Of a stretch of 64,000 nucleotides of DNA, positions 45,798 through 57,905 are shown piece by piece. This DNA is from Cephalotrichum gorgonifer (lineage: Eukaryota > Ascomycota > Sordariomycetes > Microascales > Microascaceae). Within the stretch, counting starts at the first letter, position 1. Each line of letters opens with the position of its first letter. A program made the translations under genes and the position numbers. The notes beneath the pieces are model-generated. The model saw only the letters and a list, made by a program, of their open reading frames with translations. It did no database searches and was not told the origin of the DNA. The stretch is from positions 1,925,677-1,989,676 of the forward strand of contig ONZQ02000001.1 in assembly GCA_900312665.1 (NCBI GenBank), read 5' to 3'.

Positions 45798-47921
45798 ATG
45801 GCGCCAGCGATCAGCCGTCTCGCCGCCATCATGGCCTCGGCACCCATCGTCGCGGCCCTGTACACCAATGGCTCCATCATCGCGCCCTGCGACTCTCCCA
45901 TCTACTGCCACGGCGACATCCTGCACGAGGTACAGCTCGCTCACCCTTTCCCCGACTCCAAGACCTTTGTGGACATGTAAGTCTCGAATCCAGACCAGGC
46001 AGAGGCATACCGCCCCGCGAACCTCCCTACTTACCAGTCACTTACACCCCACCTCAGGCCAGCCATCAAGTCAGTCGACGAGATCCAGGCCGCGTTCGAT
46101 AAGCTCGATAAGCCCCTGAAGAACGACACCGCCCTCCAGAACTTCCTCGCCGAGAACTTCGCCGAGGCGGGCCACGAGCTGGTCGAGGTGGACCCCTCCG
46201 AGCTCTCCACGGACCCGCGCTTCCTGGACAACGTGAGTGACGCCGTCATCCACGAGTTCACGCAAAAGGTCATCGACATCTGGCCGGACCTCACGCGCTC
46301 GTACTCGCCCTCGGGCGCGGGGTCCGACTGCCCGGACTGCCCCAACAGCTTCCTCCCCGTGAACCGCACCTTCGTCGTCGCCGGCGGCCGCTTCAGGGAG
46401 CCCTACTACTGGGACTCGTACTGGATCGTCGAGGGCCTGCTGAGGACCGGCGGCGACTTCGTCGGCGTCTCGAGGAACATCATCGAGAACTTCCTCGACT
46501 TCGTCGACGACTTCGGCTTCGTCCCCAACGGAGCAAGGAGGTACTACCTCAACAGGTCCCAGCCGCCGCTTCTCTCGCTCATGGTCAAGGCGTACGTCGA
46601 GCACACGAACGACACCGAGATCCTGGAGAGGGCGGTGCCGCTGCTGATCAAGGAGTACGAGTTTTGGACCAAGAATCGGACTGTCGAGGTGCCGTTTGGT
46701 AACGAGACCATTACCCTGAACCAGTAAGAATCCCGTCTTTTTTTTTTCTCCAGCCCGTGTCTTTCCCAATCTGCAAACTAACACGGAGCTCTTCCCAGGT
46801 ACAACGTCGACAACACGCAGCCCCGGCCCGAGTCCTACCGCGAGGACTACATCACGGCCACCAACGCCTCGTACTACTCCGAGTCCGGCGAGGTCTACGA
46901 CGAGGTCGTGAAGCTGAACGAGACCGAGAGGGCCACCGTCTACCGCAACCTCGCCACCGGCGCCGAGAGCGGCTGGGACTATACCTCCCGCTGGATGGCC
47001 CGCCCCCGCGACGCCGTCGAGGACGTCTACTTCCCCCTGCGCTCCCTCAACATCATCGAGATCGTCCCCGTGGACCTCAACTCTATCCTCTACGCCAACG
47101 AGCTCGCCATCGCCGAGTTCGTCCGCCTGGCCGGCGCCGACGACTGCGACGAGGAGGCCGCGGCCTGGGAGGCCCGCGCCGAGAAGAGGAGCGCCGACAT
47201 GCACAGGCTCATGTGGAACGAGACCCTCCACTCCTACTTCGACTACAACCTCACCTCGTCGTCGCAGAACGTCTACGTCCCCGCCGACAACGACACCGCC
47301 CCCTTCGAGAGGCCCGAGGGTACCCCCGAGGGCTCGCAGGTCTTCTTCTCCGCCGCCCAGTTCTACCCCTTCTGGACCGGCGCCGCCCCCTCTTCCCTCC
47401 GCGACGACCCGGCCGCCGTCCAGCTCGCCTACTCCCGCGTCGCGTCGTACCTCGACGCCCGCGCCGGCGGCATCCCCGCCACGAACCTCCGCACCGGCCA
47501 GCAGTGGGACCAGCCGAGCGTCTGGCCGCCCCTGATGCACATCCTCACCGCCGGCCTCCTCAACTCCTCCCCCTCCTCGTCTTCAGATGACCCCTCCTAC
47601 GCCGCCACGCGCGACCTGGCCCTCTCCCTCGCGCAGAGGTACCTGGACTCCACCTTTTGCACGTGGTACGCCACGGGAGGCTCCACGTCCGAGACGCCGC
47701 AGCTCGACGGCTTCACGGACGAGGACAAGGGCGCCATGTTCGAGAAGTACGACGACAGCGCCACCAACGTCGCCGGCGGCGGCGGCGAGTACGAGGTCGT
47801 CGAGGGCTTCGGGTGGACGAACGGCGTCCTGATCTGGGTGGTGGACACCTTCGGGGACGAGCTTAGCAGGCCGGACTGCGGAGATATCGAGGCGGCGAAT
47901 GCCCATCCGGCGAGGAAGTAG
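45798..47921 (+). CDS. secreted trehalase, glycoside hydrolase family 37, 3 exons
   Basis: Exons 45798-45976, 46058-46723 and 46799-47921 join in frame to 655 residues. GH37 enzymes hydrolyse alpha,alpha-trehalose to two glucose. Both family signatures are present in slightly variant form: VAGGRFREPYYWDSYW (consensus PGGRFxExYxWDxY) and QWDQPSVWPP (consensus QWDxPxGWAP). The N-terminus MAPAISRLAAIMASAPIVAA is a likely signal peptide, cleaved near ALY. Many NxS/T sites (NRT, NET, NDT, NLT, NAS) fit a glycosylated extracellular or wall enzyme. This differs from cytosolic neutral trehalase NTH1, which has a long regulatory N-terminus, and from fungal acid trehalase ATH1, which is GH65. The organisation resembles animal-type secreted trehalase. 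CDS third positions are very rich in C and G, which produces a long false frame on the opposite strand. Confidence 0.93.
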
Positions 47922-48187
47922 TTTTTTTTCTTTACTTTTCAGATATAATGAATACATGCCTGCCACGCACGGTCCCTTTGACCCGAAGAAGATAAAAATG
48001 GGAAAAACGAGAAACCTGCTTGGCATACTGATATGCGTTGATATCAACTATCTAATAAACACCCCAAATATGTTTTTTGAGACTCAATCCTCCCCAAATA
48101 ATACATCAGAACCCCCATATCCTCTCTCATCCCCCCCTTTACCAGTCGGAGTTATCCTTGCTCAGAAAAAGGTAAGAAAAGAAAGAA
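47922..48187. terminator. convergent 3' region of trehalase and NUP159
   Basis: A short gap of 266 bases between two converging genes. It must hold both polyadenylation regions. T-rich and AATAA-like sequence is present at 48050-48110 (AATAAACACC and AATAATACAT), but no exact cleavage sites can be named. Confidence 0.4.
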
Positions 48188-51100
48188 CTATTCAGCCTCG
48201 TCCATAGTCCAAACCGTAACCCCCTTCTCCTCAACCCTCCCCTTCAGCTTCTCCAGCATCTCCAGCTTCTTCTTCCGCTTGTCCATCAGATCCCTCTTCT
48301 CCTCGGCCGAGAACCCGCTGATCTTCTTCCTCGTCGGCGTCGACGTCGAAGCCCTGAATGGCGACGCCGTCAGCGAGTTCCGGAAGTTCCGCGGCGTGCC
48401 GCTGGCGGCGATCGACTCGCTGAACACGGACGACCGCTTCGGCGTCCGGGGCGACAAAGGCGTCCCTTCACGAGAGACCGCCGAGCTCATGCGCAGCTGC
48501 CGCATCTGGTTCTCCAAGACGTCCACGTCCCCGCTGCGCTTCTCCACCATGTTCGTCATCTTGTTAATCGTTCGCATGACGGCCTCGACCGTGGGCGTCT
48601 GATGGCCCTTGCCCGACGAGCTGCCCGCCGACGCGATTCTCGTCTTGAGGAGCGTGACCGCCTCCTCCGCCTCGGACAACAGCTTAGAAAACTTGGCGAA
48701 GTCGCGGCGCAGATCACTCTGCTGCGCTGCCTGCTCCGCGCTTAGGGGCATGTGGCGCATCGCCTCTGCTTGATCGGGATCGAATCTTGCGAGCATGAGG
48801 CCGAGGTCGTTCTGTTTCGCTCGCAATCTGGAGATGTTCCGCGAAAGCTCACTGCACTCGTCCTTCTTCTCCTCGACATCCCGAACCCGGCATTCTTCCA
48901 AGTTGCCCGCGAGTTCGACATCAACAATTTCTGACAAGTCCTCGAGCTCGCATAGCACCCAGTCGTCTGCTACTTCGAGGTCTTCCTTCGTCTTGCGGCC
49001 CGGATAAAGCTTTTCCGAGTTGCCCTTTACGAAGGCCTTGACGGACCTCGCGTTTAAGCCGAGGGTGTCAATCATAGCGTTGATGTCGCGGTAAACGGCC
49101 TCAGCCTGAGCAGGGATACTCTTCTGCGCTGGACCCGCAACATCCGTGTGGGCGATGAACTGGTTGATTTCAACTGTGCCTTCCACTTCCTCGGCCAGGA
49201 TATTCTGAATCTCGTCATCCTCTTCGTCTACAAGCGGCTGCGTCTCTTCGGCCTCTCGCCTCTCCCTCGCCTGTTTCTGTTGGAGAAGTAGGGTGTCTTC
49301 CTGCGACGGGCCCCTGCCGAGGATCGACATCCCCAGGGATGAGGGACCCTGGGACTTCTTCGCTCCGAGGAGATGGGAGGCCATACCTGGCGCGCTAACC
49401 GACCTGACTGACTCGAGTCCAACCGGTCTACCGGGACGGATCGGGCTGGGAGATCTCGGGCTGTGCTGCTGCGTTGCGGCGGGAGGAGGGAAGATCGGGC
49501 CCCTGCTGCGCCCAATCTCCCCAAAGAGCGACCTACCAGGCTCGTGACTTGGTTTATTGACCATGAATCCACTCCCTCCAATACCCCCGAATGAGCTCTG
49601 CGGTGTCAGCCCCGAAGCGGACGGGCTAAGTTCTTTCGCCACGTCAACGGCGCTGCCATCAGAATCATGGTCATCTTCCGAGCCATGGTCATCCTCCAAG
49701 CCTTGATACTCTTCTGAGCCTTGATCTTCCTCCGAGAATCCGCTCTCCTCGTCCGATTCAGGAACAGCTGGCACCGGTGGCGGCTGTTGAGGTCGTTTGC
49801 TGATGAAATCAGGCGGCAATGGTGCGTCTTCTGGGGTACCAAACGGCTTCGCCTTGTCGAATGCGGGTTTGGGAGGCGTAGAGACGGGAGTCTTAGTCGC
49901 AGGTTTGGAGGTAGATGGGACCCCTAAGAAATCGGGGGGGAGCGGTGCATCTTCGGCTGCCGCTTGTTTTGGTGCCGCCTTCGGCGTGGAGAGGAAGTCC
50001 GGGGGCAGTGGCGCAGCATCAACCTTAACAGGCGACCGTCGTCCCGTCTCTTGAGTGCCCGCCGAAGAAGACGAGTCTCCGAGCGGATATGAGAGCCTGC
50101 TAGTAGACTCGGGTGGCAGCGGCGTTTCGATTACGCCCTTGCCATTCATTAATTTGATCTGGGGCGCTTCGGGGGCATTCTCCTTGTCCTCTTTCTTGGG
50201 AGGGGCAGGATTACCAAAGAGACCGCCACCAAACGCCGACTGCGCAGGCTTAGCGTCGCTGGCGTTACCAAATATACTGCGATTTGGCGTGGCGCTGGCG
50301 AAGCTGAATCTTGCCGGCGCCGGTGTCGAAGTTGGGGTGGTAGAAGGCATAGAGAATATGCTTTTTGGCTGAGGAGTAGGGGCGGACGCCTCAGAAGATT
50401 CCATATCTTCCTCCTTGGATGGGGGGGTGGGTGGTCCCCGGACGGTCTCTCCAAGTGCAGAGCTGAAGCCCTTCCCAAAGCTGCTGCCGAAGGCACTCCC
50501 ACTATCCTTGGCTGGTCTATTCTGGTCCTCGTCCTTTGCGGCAGGATCCGGCTTGAAGGAACTTTGAAGTTTGAAGGGCGTGGAGGAGCCAAATAGTCCC
50601 GTCCCGCTGCCCTGACTTTGCTGGGGCGGAGGGAAGGCCGTCTTCGTTTCCGTGGACTGCGAAAAGGGGCTCCCGGCAGGCTTGCCACCGCCAAAGATAC
50701 TGGTCCCGCCCGTAGTCCCTGATACGGAGCCGAACCCACTCTTATTCGCAAAGCTTGCGAATCCCGACGACGGCGCCGCGCCAGAGGAACTGCTGCCGAA
50801 TACGCTGTTTCCGGACGCCGAACCTAGGCTGGCAAACCCAGATTGCCCTGAAGCCGGCGCGGAAGTCGTGGCGGCCGCGGTAGCCCAAGGAGAAGGCTTA
50901 GCGCCTAGATTTGAGGAGGCGCCGAAGGCTGAGGGTTGTCCAAAGGATGGGCCGGAGGAGCTTGCACCAAACGCTGAACCACCGCTGCTTGCAGTGGCCG
51001 CAGGGGCAGCCGGTGTCCCCCAAGGCGATGCCTTAGACCCTAGTGCTGAAGAGCCCCCAAACGCAGGACCGCCGGCGCTTGTGGTGGTGGCCACAGGGGC

Positions 51101-52825
51101 GGTCGGGGTGCCCCAAGGCGATGCCTTCGACCCTAGTGTTGAGGAGCCCCCAAATGCGGCACCGCTGGTGCTTGTGGTGACTGCGGGGGTAGCCGGGGTC
51201 CCCCAAGGTGAGGCCTTCGACCCGAGTGCTGAAGAGCCCCCAAACGCTGGTGTTGCAGGGGTGGGTGAGCCGAAGGCCGTCCCGCCAATGGTCGCGGGCT
51301 TAGAGAAGGCTGACTTAGGCGTGGTGGCTTGTGCTGGGGCCTGCGCCGAGGAACCTAACGCCGCCATTCCCGGATACGTGGTCCCGTCCTTGATAGAAGG
51401 TGCGTATATGACCCACCAAGCGCAGAGAATACCCTCATGGGTAAGCACCCAATATCCGGGAACAGGTCCCGGCGACTCTTCTATCTCTTCAGTAGGAATT
51501 GGCTTGTATACGGTGTCCTTTGCTGACAGGTCGAGAGCACAGCCCACAGGTATGGGATTTTGGAAGTCTTCCGTCATCGGTAACGTCGCGCGTCTAGAGT
51601 CATCCGCCATCTCCGTCGTAGTGAAGGCATCGGTAACGGGCTGGTCTGTCGCCAACGGGCTGGACGAGCGACTGAGGAGGCCTACGTCTGGACACGCCGT
51701 GGATGCTACTATCAAGAGATCCTGGAGACTAGGGGGGAAGTCCTTCAACCTAAGGATAAAATGATGAGGGACATCATCTGAGCCGAAGGGGTCGACAGGA
51801 TCTGTTAGCTTGTTGAAGGTGAAGGTAGTGGGGTTCTGTCGCGTAATGATATGGTACACAGAGGTTGGAGGAGATTCGCTTGTTGACGTATGAATGGAGA
51901 GGATGAGGTTGTTCTCGAGCCAGGTTAGAGCCGACACTGGGATATGGATGTTAGTATGACCACAGAAATCTACCGCTTGATCGGAAGTGCTGAACGTACC
52001 ATGATAATCACCGAGCTCAGGCGGTTTCGGTATCTCGGCCTTAGCGGCTCCTTCGGGGGTCAATTGGTGGATAGTTCCATCGGCCAATCCCGCGATGAGC
52101 TGCTTCCCTTTGTTACTCCAGCTAATGCTGCTAACCTGGGACTTCAAGCTGCCGGAGAGAGCACGCTCCTTCAAGTTGGCCATGTGCAAGTTTCCGTTTT
52201 GCGTGACGACCGCGCATAGCTCTGCCTTCTCAGGCGTAGGATTGGGCAGTAGCACTCGGAGCGCCTCGCCATTTGTCGCCAGCTCAAAGGCGGACTGTGT
52301 ATTCCCCTGGAGAAGTGCCTGCACGTCGTAAACGGCGATGCCACCACCTGACTCCGCCGATATCATCAGGTATGTCTCGTCGGTGGAGAAGGCGAGCTGC
52401 GAGACGTGCATCGGCAGCGGGATCTTGAGCTGGGGGGTGAATCCGCGGACATCGGAGTCGCCTTCTTTGGGTGCCTCGAAGGCCGTTCGGACCGATTCGG
52501 TCGAGGCAATAACAACACCATCGGGGCCGGCGGCGGCAACAAGGCCTCTCCGTTGCGCTATACTGAGGAGTGAAGTCGTCGAGGAGGGTTTCGAGGTCCA
52601 GGGCGAAGTGAGGCGGATCTTAGCATCGCCCGAAATGGAACGGAACCCGAGGGCCTACGAAAGACACAGTCAGCATCCATTGTGCAAGATAGGATACGCT
52701 GGTACGTGAGAAGTATAATGAATGAAACTCACCGATGTTTGAATGATCTCAAGGTCGGGGCCAAGAGAACTCCCAGACGAAGTGTTGGCCATGTTGCTGG
52801 CGGAGCTCCCGAAGCCAAAGGACAT
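48188..52825 (-). CDS. NUP159: nucleoporin NUP159, 3 exons
   Basis: On the minus strand the exons are 52825-52733, 52654-52000 and 51936-48188, 1498 residues in all. NUP159 sits on the cytoplasmic face of the nuclear pore, where its propeller recruits the helicase DBP5 for mRNA release. Residues 1 to about 430 fit the N-terminal beta-propeller (LGFRSISGDAKIRL; LLSIAQRRGLVAAAGPDG; ISWSNKGKQLIAGLADGTI). A low-complexity FG region follows, with tandem units carrying FGGSSALGSKASPWGTP (about 50905-51243), then a Ser/Pro/acidic middle with repeated DAPLPPDF motifs. The C-terminal 350 residues contain coiled coils, the usual NUP82/NSP1-binding part. The 63-base segment 51937-51999 has GTACGT and CCCAG ends and a CTAAC site, is a multiple of three and has no stop, but is most likely an intron. 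Divergent from PUP1. Confidence 0.94.
50905..51243 (-). repeat. tandem repeat of about 30 codons inside NUP159
   Basis: Three well-matched units and a diverged fourth, each starting FGGSS and containing LGSKASPWGTP followed by an Ala/Thr/Val linker. At the DNA level the units are similar enough to suggest recent duplication. Confidence 0.85.
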
Positions 52826-53756
52826 CGTGAGGGCGCTCTTCACAGTGATTTAGACAGCACCCAGCTACTCTGAAAAGTTGTATAGCATCTGCGGTCGAAT
52901 TCGGGTAAGGGTAAGAAATAATAGGACGAAATCGGGGGTGTGTGGCGGGTTGGCCTAGTTTGAGGCTGGATCGCGATTGTTGGTAGCGTTGCCCCGGGCG
53001 AATAGAGGGCTCGGTTGGAACTGATCCAGCTCAGATAAGAACCATCCGTGGTGCGTTTATACGCGCGACAGGCCGTGTAATTGGAGCCCAACGTTGTTGC
53101 TGAAGGTGGTAGAGGGCGCGAATGCTGCCTAGGTGTGTGCCTGGAGCAATCGAGCTTCGCGAACTTTACAAAATCGAGCTATCGCTTGTTTGCGGTGTCA
53201 CGTGATGATTGCACTGATGAACTCGCCCCGGTGTTAGCAAACTCTTGACAACAGTGCCAGTGGTTAGGACTATATTGAAGCCACTGAGCTGAAGTATTAT
53301 AATATTTATTTTCTTATAGAAGAAAATTCCGTCCTACATGGCAGGAGGAGAGGTGGCTGGAAACATTACATGGTTCGCTGTCCAGGCATGTATCAACGTT
53401 GAAGCTCTTGCCGCTGTCTTGGCTCACAGCCGAAAATTATCTTACATAATCTGCCCAGAAGCTTGGACCACCTGAGTACACGGCGTCGCGCTCAGTGGTG
53501 CCTTGCACTCAGTGCTGCTGAGAAGGCAGCTCCAAGCCTCGTCATCTAGCTTCAGTACAGCTTGACCAGCAACACCATCAAGACCCAATCCACCAACCCG
53601 TAGCCCTTCGCGATCCGAAAACACACCTCGCCGCAATTACGGAAAGCTAGTTTCAACCTTTACACCGGGCGATATATATCCGTCCGTCAACCCCATCCCG
53701 CCAAACGCCCCATCTGGAAGCCACACGAGTCGAGACGAGACGAGAAACAAGACAAG
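52826..53756. other. divergent promoter region between NUP159 and PUP1
   Basis: No gene is supported. The last 150 bases before PUP1 are CA/GA-rich leader sequence with repeated CGAGA units (near 53730-53750). An AT-rich patch lies at 53297-53325. Confidence 0.55.
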
Positions 53757-54688
53757 ATGCCCGGCTTCGACTTCACAAACTATAACCGGAATGCGGCCCT
53801 ACACGCCCGCGGGGTCCCTCTCCCCAAGGCTACCAGCACCGGTACCACAATTGTTGGGTGCATCTTTGATGGCGGTGTGGTGGTGCGTAGACGACCCTTG
53901 TTGCCTCCCCCTCCCCAAACATCCAAAACCCAACCCCCCCTACCCCGTTCTCTCGCGCTTTCCCTCTCGACTAACCCGACAATTGCCCTCAGATCGCAGC
54001 AGACACAAGAGCTACTAGCGGCCCTATAGTGGCGGACAAGAACTGCGAAAAGCTCCACTACATCTCCCCGCAGATCTGGTGCGCCGGCGCCGGCACCGCC
54101 GCCGACACCGAGTTCACCACGGCCATCATCTCCTCCAACCTCGAGCTCCACTCCCTCTCCACGGGCCGCAAGCCCCGCGTCGTCACCTGCATGACCCTCC
54201 TCAAGCAGCACCTCTTCCGGTACCAGGGCCACATCGGCGCCTACCTCGTCGTCGCGGGCGTCGACCCCACCGGCACCCACCTCTTCACCGTCCACGCCCA
54301 CGGTAGCACGGACAAGCTCCCCTACGTCACCATGGGCTCGGGGTCCCTAGCCGCCATGTCCGTCTTCGAGACGCAGTGGAAGGCCGAGCTCACGAAGGAT
54401 GAGGCCGTCGAGCTGTGCAGCCAGGCCATCCTGGCCGGTATCTTCAACGACCTGGGCTCCGGGTCTAATGTCGACGTCGCCGTCATCACCAAGGACAAGA
54501 CCACCCTTCACAGGGGCTACATCAAGCCCAACCAGAGGACCGCGAAGACGCAGAGCTACACTTTCCCCAAGGGAACCACAGCTGTCCTTAACGAGAAGAT
54601 TATCCGCAAGGGGGATATTGGGCGGTACGTGGATATTCAAGAGGTCCCTCTTGAGGGCGAGGGTGAGAAGATGGAGGTAGACGGTTGA
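53757..54688 (+). CDS. PUP1: 20S proteasome beta-2 subunit PUP1, 2 exons
   Basis: Exons 53757-53882 and 53993-54688 join in frame to 273 residues. The intron has a GTGCGT donor, a CTAAC branch site and a CTCAG acceptor, and joins FDGGVV to IAADTRATSGPIVADK. PUP1 is the beta-2 subunit, which carries the trypsin-like site of the proteasome. A 29-residue propeptide ends at STG, and autocleavage exposes the catalytic threonine (T30, start of TTIVG). The lysine of ATSGPIVADKNCEKL and the GSGS segment complete the Ntn-hydrolase active site. The C-terminal tail (KKG-like TFPKGTTAVLNEKI and beyond) is the arm that embraces the neighbouring beta subunit. Length fits the family (yeast 261). Confidence 0.96.
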
Positions 54689-55469
54689 GATGGGGAGTAT
54701 GGTTTTGTACGGTGATGGGCGAGTGTTTTTGTAACAACATATTCCACAGCAATAAATAGGCCCATCTATTTCACATCTGTGTCCTCCATGTCCCCGTAGT
54801 ACCATCGAATCGAGCTTCTGGAAAGTATTATTTAGTCTCAACATTCCTGGCTAGCCTCGGCGGTAGAACAGGAACATCCGTCACGAAGTCCATGTTCACA
54901 TGTGGGGATTGGCTGTAGACTTTGATCCTGTCGACAAGGCACTGCAAGCTTGCGCCGATGCTCAATCAATTACCCATTCCCTTGCCTCTTAATTGAGAGG
55001 GATTTCATCATTATTAGAAGAACAGAACTATGTACAAGTGGACCAGAAGACAGTCTTCCTCTTCGTCCCGGCTCCGGCTCCGGCTCCGCTGGGGTATAAA
55101 ACAAGACATTGAGGCCATCATCTCATGCTCTCAGACCAATTCTCCTGATTCTCACTTCCACCCTCGCGCTTCGTCATGCTGGCAAGGTTCCTCATGAGCA
55201 GTCCCCACCCTGTGGTCGACGGAAAGCGATGCCCTGCAGCTCCATAGGTTGGAATATAGCCCTGCGCAGGCTGAACTCCTGCCTTTCACTCCTGTATTCT
55301 CAAGAGCTGCCGAAAGGAAATTGATGAAAAAGGAAGGGTGAAGAGGGAAGAGCGGACACTAGAATGTCAAAAGAACGCCTGTGGCAGGTAGCCACCCCTA
55401 AACTCCACAACATGCAGACGCTGGTGATGATGGCAAGTCGTTATCATTAGACATGAAAAGATGGACGGT
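54689..55469. other. convergent intergenic region PUP1/SEL1-repeat gene
   Basis: Probably both 3' regions. A CCGGCT hexamer repeats about four times at 55067-55090. No gene is supported. Confidence 0.55.
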
Positions 55470-57905
55470 CTAGGGATTGGGTTTTCGGCCAAAGAGCGTC
55501 CTTGTGCGGGATTTGTTGCGTGTCTTCTTGACCTTTAGGTCTGCCTCAGGACTGTTCTCATCGTCATCCTTGTACTTTGCCTTGTTGATCCTGCACAGAG
55601 CGACCAGTTAGCGACATGTGACTCTCGCAGAGGTTTCTTAAGTGCTGGGCATATAGGGTCTAGTAGGGTCCCCACAAGTCCATGTACTCACCAGCTGTTT
55701 CCGACCATACTCATTCCCTTCGCCTCAGCCTCCCGGTAAAACTTGGCAGCCTTCTTCAGGTCCTTCTTACACCCAATCCCTTGGGCGTAACAGAAGCCTG
55801 ACTCGGCAAGTGCATCCACATCACCCCATGCTGGCAAAGGAGTTAGCACACACCCAACACAATCCCAGGAGGGCATAGGGGAATGACCTACATCCAGCGA
55901 TTTCGAAACAGCGCAGTGCCAACGTTTTATCCTGCTCGATCCCCCAACCATTCATGTGACTGACGCCGAGTTCATAAATGCTCAGGGCAAACTGAGCCTT
56001 CCGCGTCTTACGCTGGAGGACATCAACGTGCCTTCCTTCCTTCATTTGATCCTCGTCGTCGGCAATCTCCAAGCTAGCAAACTCGGCGGCCTTGCGTAGC
56101 CACTCGACACCTTCCTTCTCATTGACTCGCATCCCCCATCCATGACGGCATGCAAGGGCGTATAGAAGCATGCCGGTGGGGTTATTTTGCTTCGCGGCGT
56201 GTCGAAGATGGTATGTCGATTTGCTTAGCGCCCCGCTTTCGTGGCACTCAATACCCTTGGCGAGATGTTCCTCGGCGGTCATGTCCGATATCGACGAAGG
56301 AGTTATGTGGAGTGACTTGCTCTGCTTGATAGTACTGGCCGAGTCATCCGTTGAGATCGACATTGCCGTCTTGGCACGGGCATCATGAACAGGAGAAGTC
56401 ATGGCTCGCCCGCGTGGAGCGGGGTCATCCGAAGCAAGACCTCCATCGGTGGACGGACGACTTGGGTTGGGTGATGGCTGGGGCGCGGGACCAACAGTGC
56501 TATTTTGGTCCAAGGCAGGCCCCCTTGCACTAAAGTCGGTAGTGAGATCCCTGCTTGATGGGCTTGAGGGTCGCACAGGCGGGGACGGTGGCGCACCCCG
56601 GAGCATGGTCTGGCTGTTAGGCTGATCCCACTGGTTCTGTAAGTAGCCGTCTAGCGGCTGCACGGAGCGCCGCACAGCCTTACCCCTGGGGAGAGAGAAC
56701 TTGGAATATATGTATGAGGGCGCGGGTGCCTTAGCATCATCGTTACCGTCAAGGAATTCGCTGTTGATGCTTCTTGGGGTGGAAGAGAGTTCTTCGGTCT
56801 GTGAGAGAGGCGAGTGACTCTCAAGGGAAGATTTTGAAAAGGTCAACTCCAGACCGGGGGTTCCGGCCCTGCTCAAGGGCCTGGAGAAATTGAATGCCGG
56901 TCGAGGGAGAGCAGCAGACGCTTCTGACCCGATAGACGGCGACCGTGCTGTGTGAGGCATGCCGGGCGAATGATGCAAACCAGAAATAGCGCTACCATTG
57001 GATAGCTTCCTAGGCGGGAGAGAATGGAGTGAGTTGGTCATCGGGCTTGTCCCCTCCTCATCGGTTGTCTCAAGTGGTGTGGACATGGCACTAGACGGCC
57101 TCATTTGAAATGGCGCTCTTGGAGGGGCCAGCCCAAGGGAGTCAAACGTTTCGCCCTCGCTCGCCAACCCTACGGGAGACGGGATACCAAAGGGGTTCTC
57201 AGTCTGCACGTAGGGCAACGGTCCTGACGTGTCTTTATGTGGAGAAGTGTGAACAACGTCATCCGTTGAAACGGCGGCAGCTTGTAAGGGAGCAGCATCG
57301 TCTATCGGAGACGGTGATTCCATGCGCCTCGCGCCGAACCCGTCGATGCTGTCGTCGTCCTTCGCCAGCCCTTGGACGATGTCGTCATCATTCGCTCCTT
57401 CCTGGGTCTTGTCGTCGACCCTCGCTGGCTCCTCGACGGTGCTGAGGTTGCGAGGGAGTTCGGGGACTGGGACAGGGATATCTCCGAAGCCTGGCGTAGG
57501 GACACCGCTCATACGAGGATGCATAGAAACCGGCCGGTTCTCACCGAAAGCATCTTCGACTTCCGTCTTTCGGCCAATCCCGTCGTTGAACTCCTCATCT
57601 GCGTTGCTCGGATCGGTAGAGGCGGAGTCATGGGATATAGACCTGAAGTAGTCACGGCGAGCTTGCACTATCAACGGGCTCGTGTCGTTCAGTGGAGGCA
57701 GTCGGCTAACGCGCCGGCCGCTCTTGGGATTTTTCGATTCCTCCAATTCCTTAGCTAGGAGGCGGCTCTGCAAAGCGAAGGCATCAAGCGGGGACAGTTC
57801 AGGAGGAGCTTCCCCGGCAATATGCTGCCGAGGGGACCGAAGTGGGGGCCGTGAGGATGCCTGAGAGGCTGCTCGAAGATCGAGATAACCCGGCGGGCCG
57901 GCCAT
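55470..57905 (-). CDS. SEL1-repeat protein of the Nif1/DSF2 family, 3 exons
   Basis: On the minus strand the exons are 57905-55892, 55830-55692 and 55590-55470, 757 residues in all. The first 520 residues are disordered and rich in Ser, Pro and acidic residues, with many SP/TP sites. Residues from about 540 form SEL1-like helical repeats (AEEHLAKGIECHESGALSKS; GMLLYALACRHGWGM; ALSIYELGVSHMNGWGIEQD; ALAESGFCYAQGIGCKKD). The C-terminus is a basic tail ending TLFGRKPNP. This layout matches fission yeast Nif1 (mitosis inhibitor) and budding yeast Dsf2, which are linked to cell-size control and bud-neck signalling. Function in this organism is inferred from family resemblance. Exon 1 joins exon 2 through a GTAGGT donor, giving EIAGSWGDVDAL. 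A CTAAC site precedes exon 3. Confidence 0.88.

Noticed and set aside
46071..47540. A 489-codon open frame on the minus strand opposite trehalase
   Set aside because: It lies exactly antisense to the trehalase exons and spans an intron. Its length comes from the very high G/C third-position use of the real gene. The translation is Val/Gly/Asp/Arg-rich with no family features.
50652..51764. A 370-codon plus-strand frame opposite NUP159
   Set aside because: It mirrors the repetitive FG/SPW region of NUP159. The Pro/Ala/Glu-rich repeats are the reverse complement of the real repeat.
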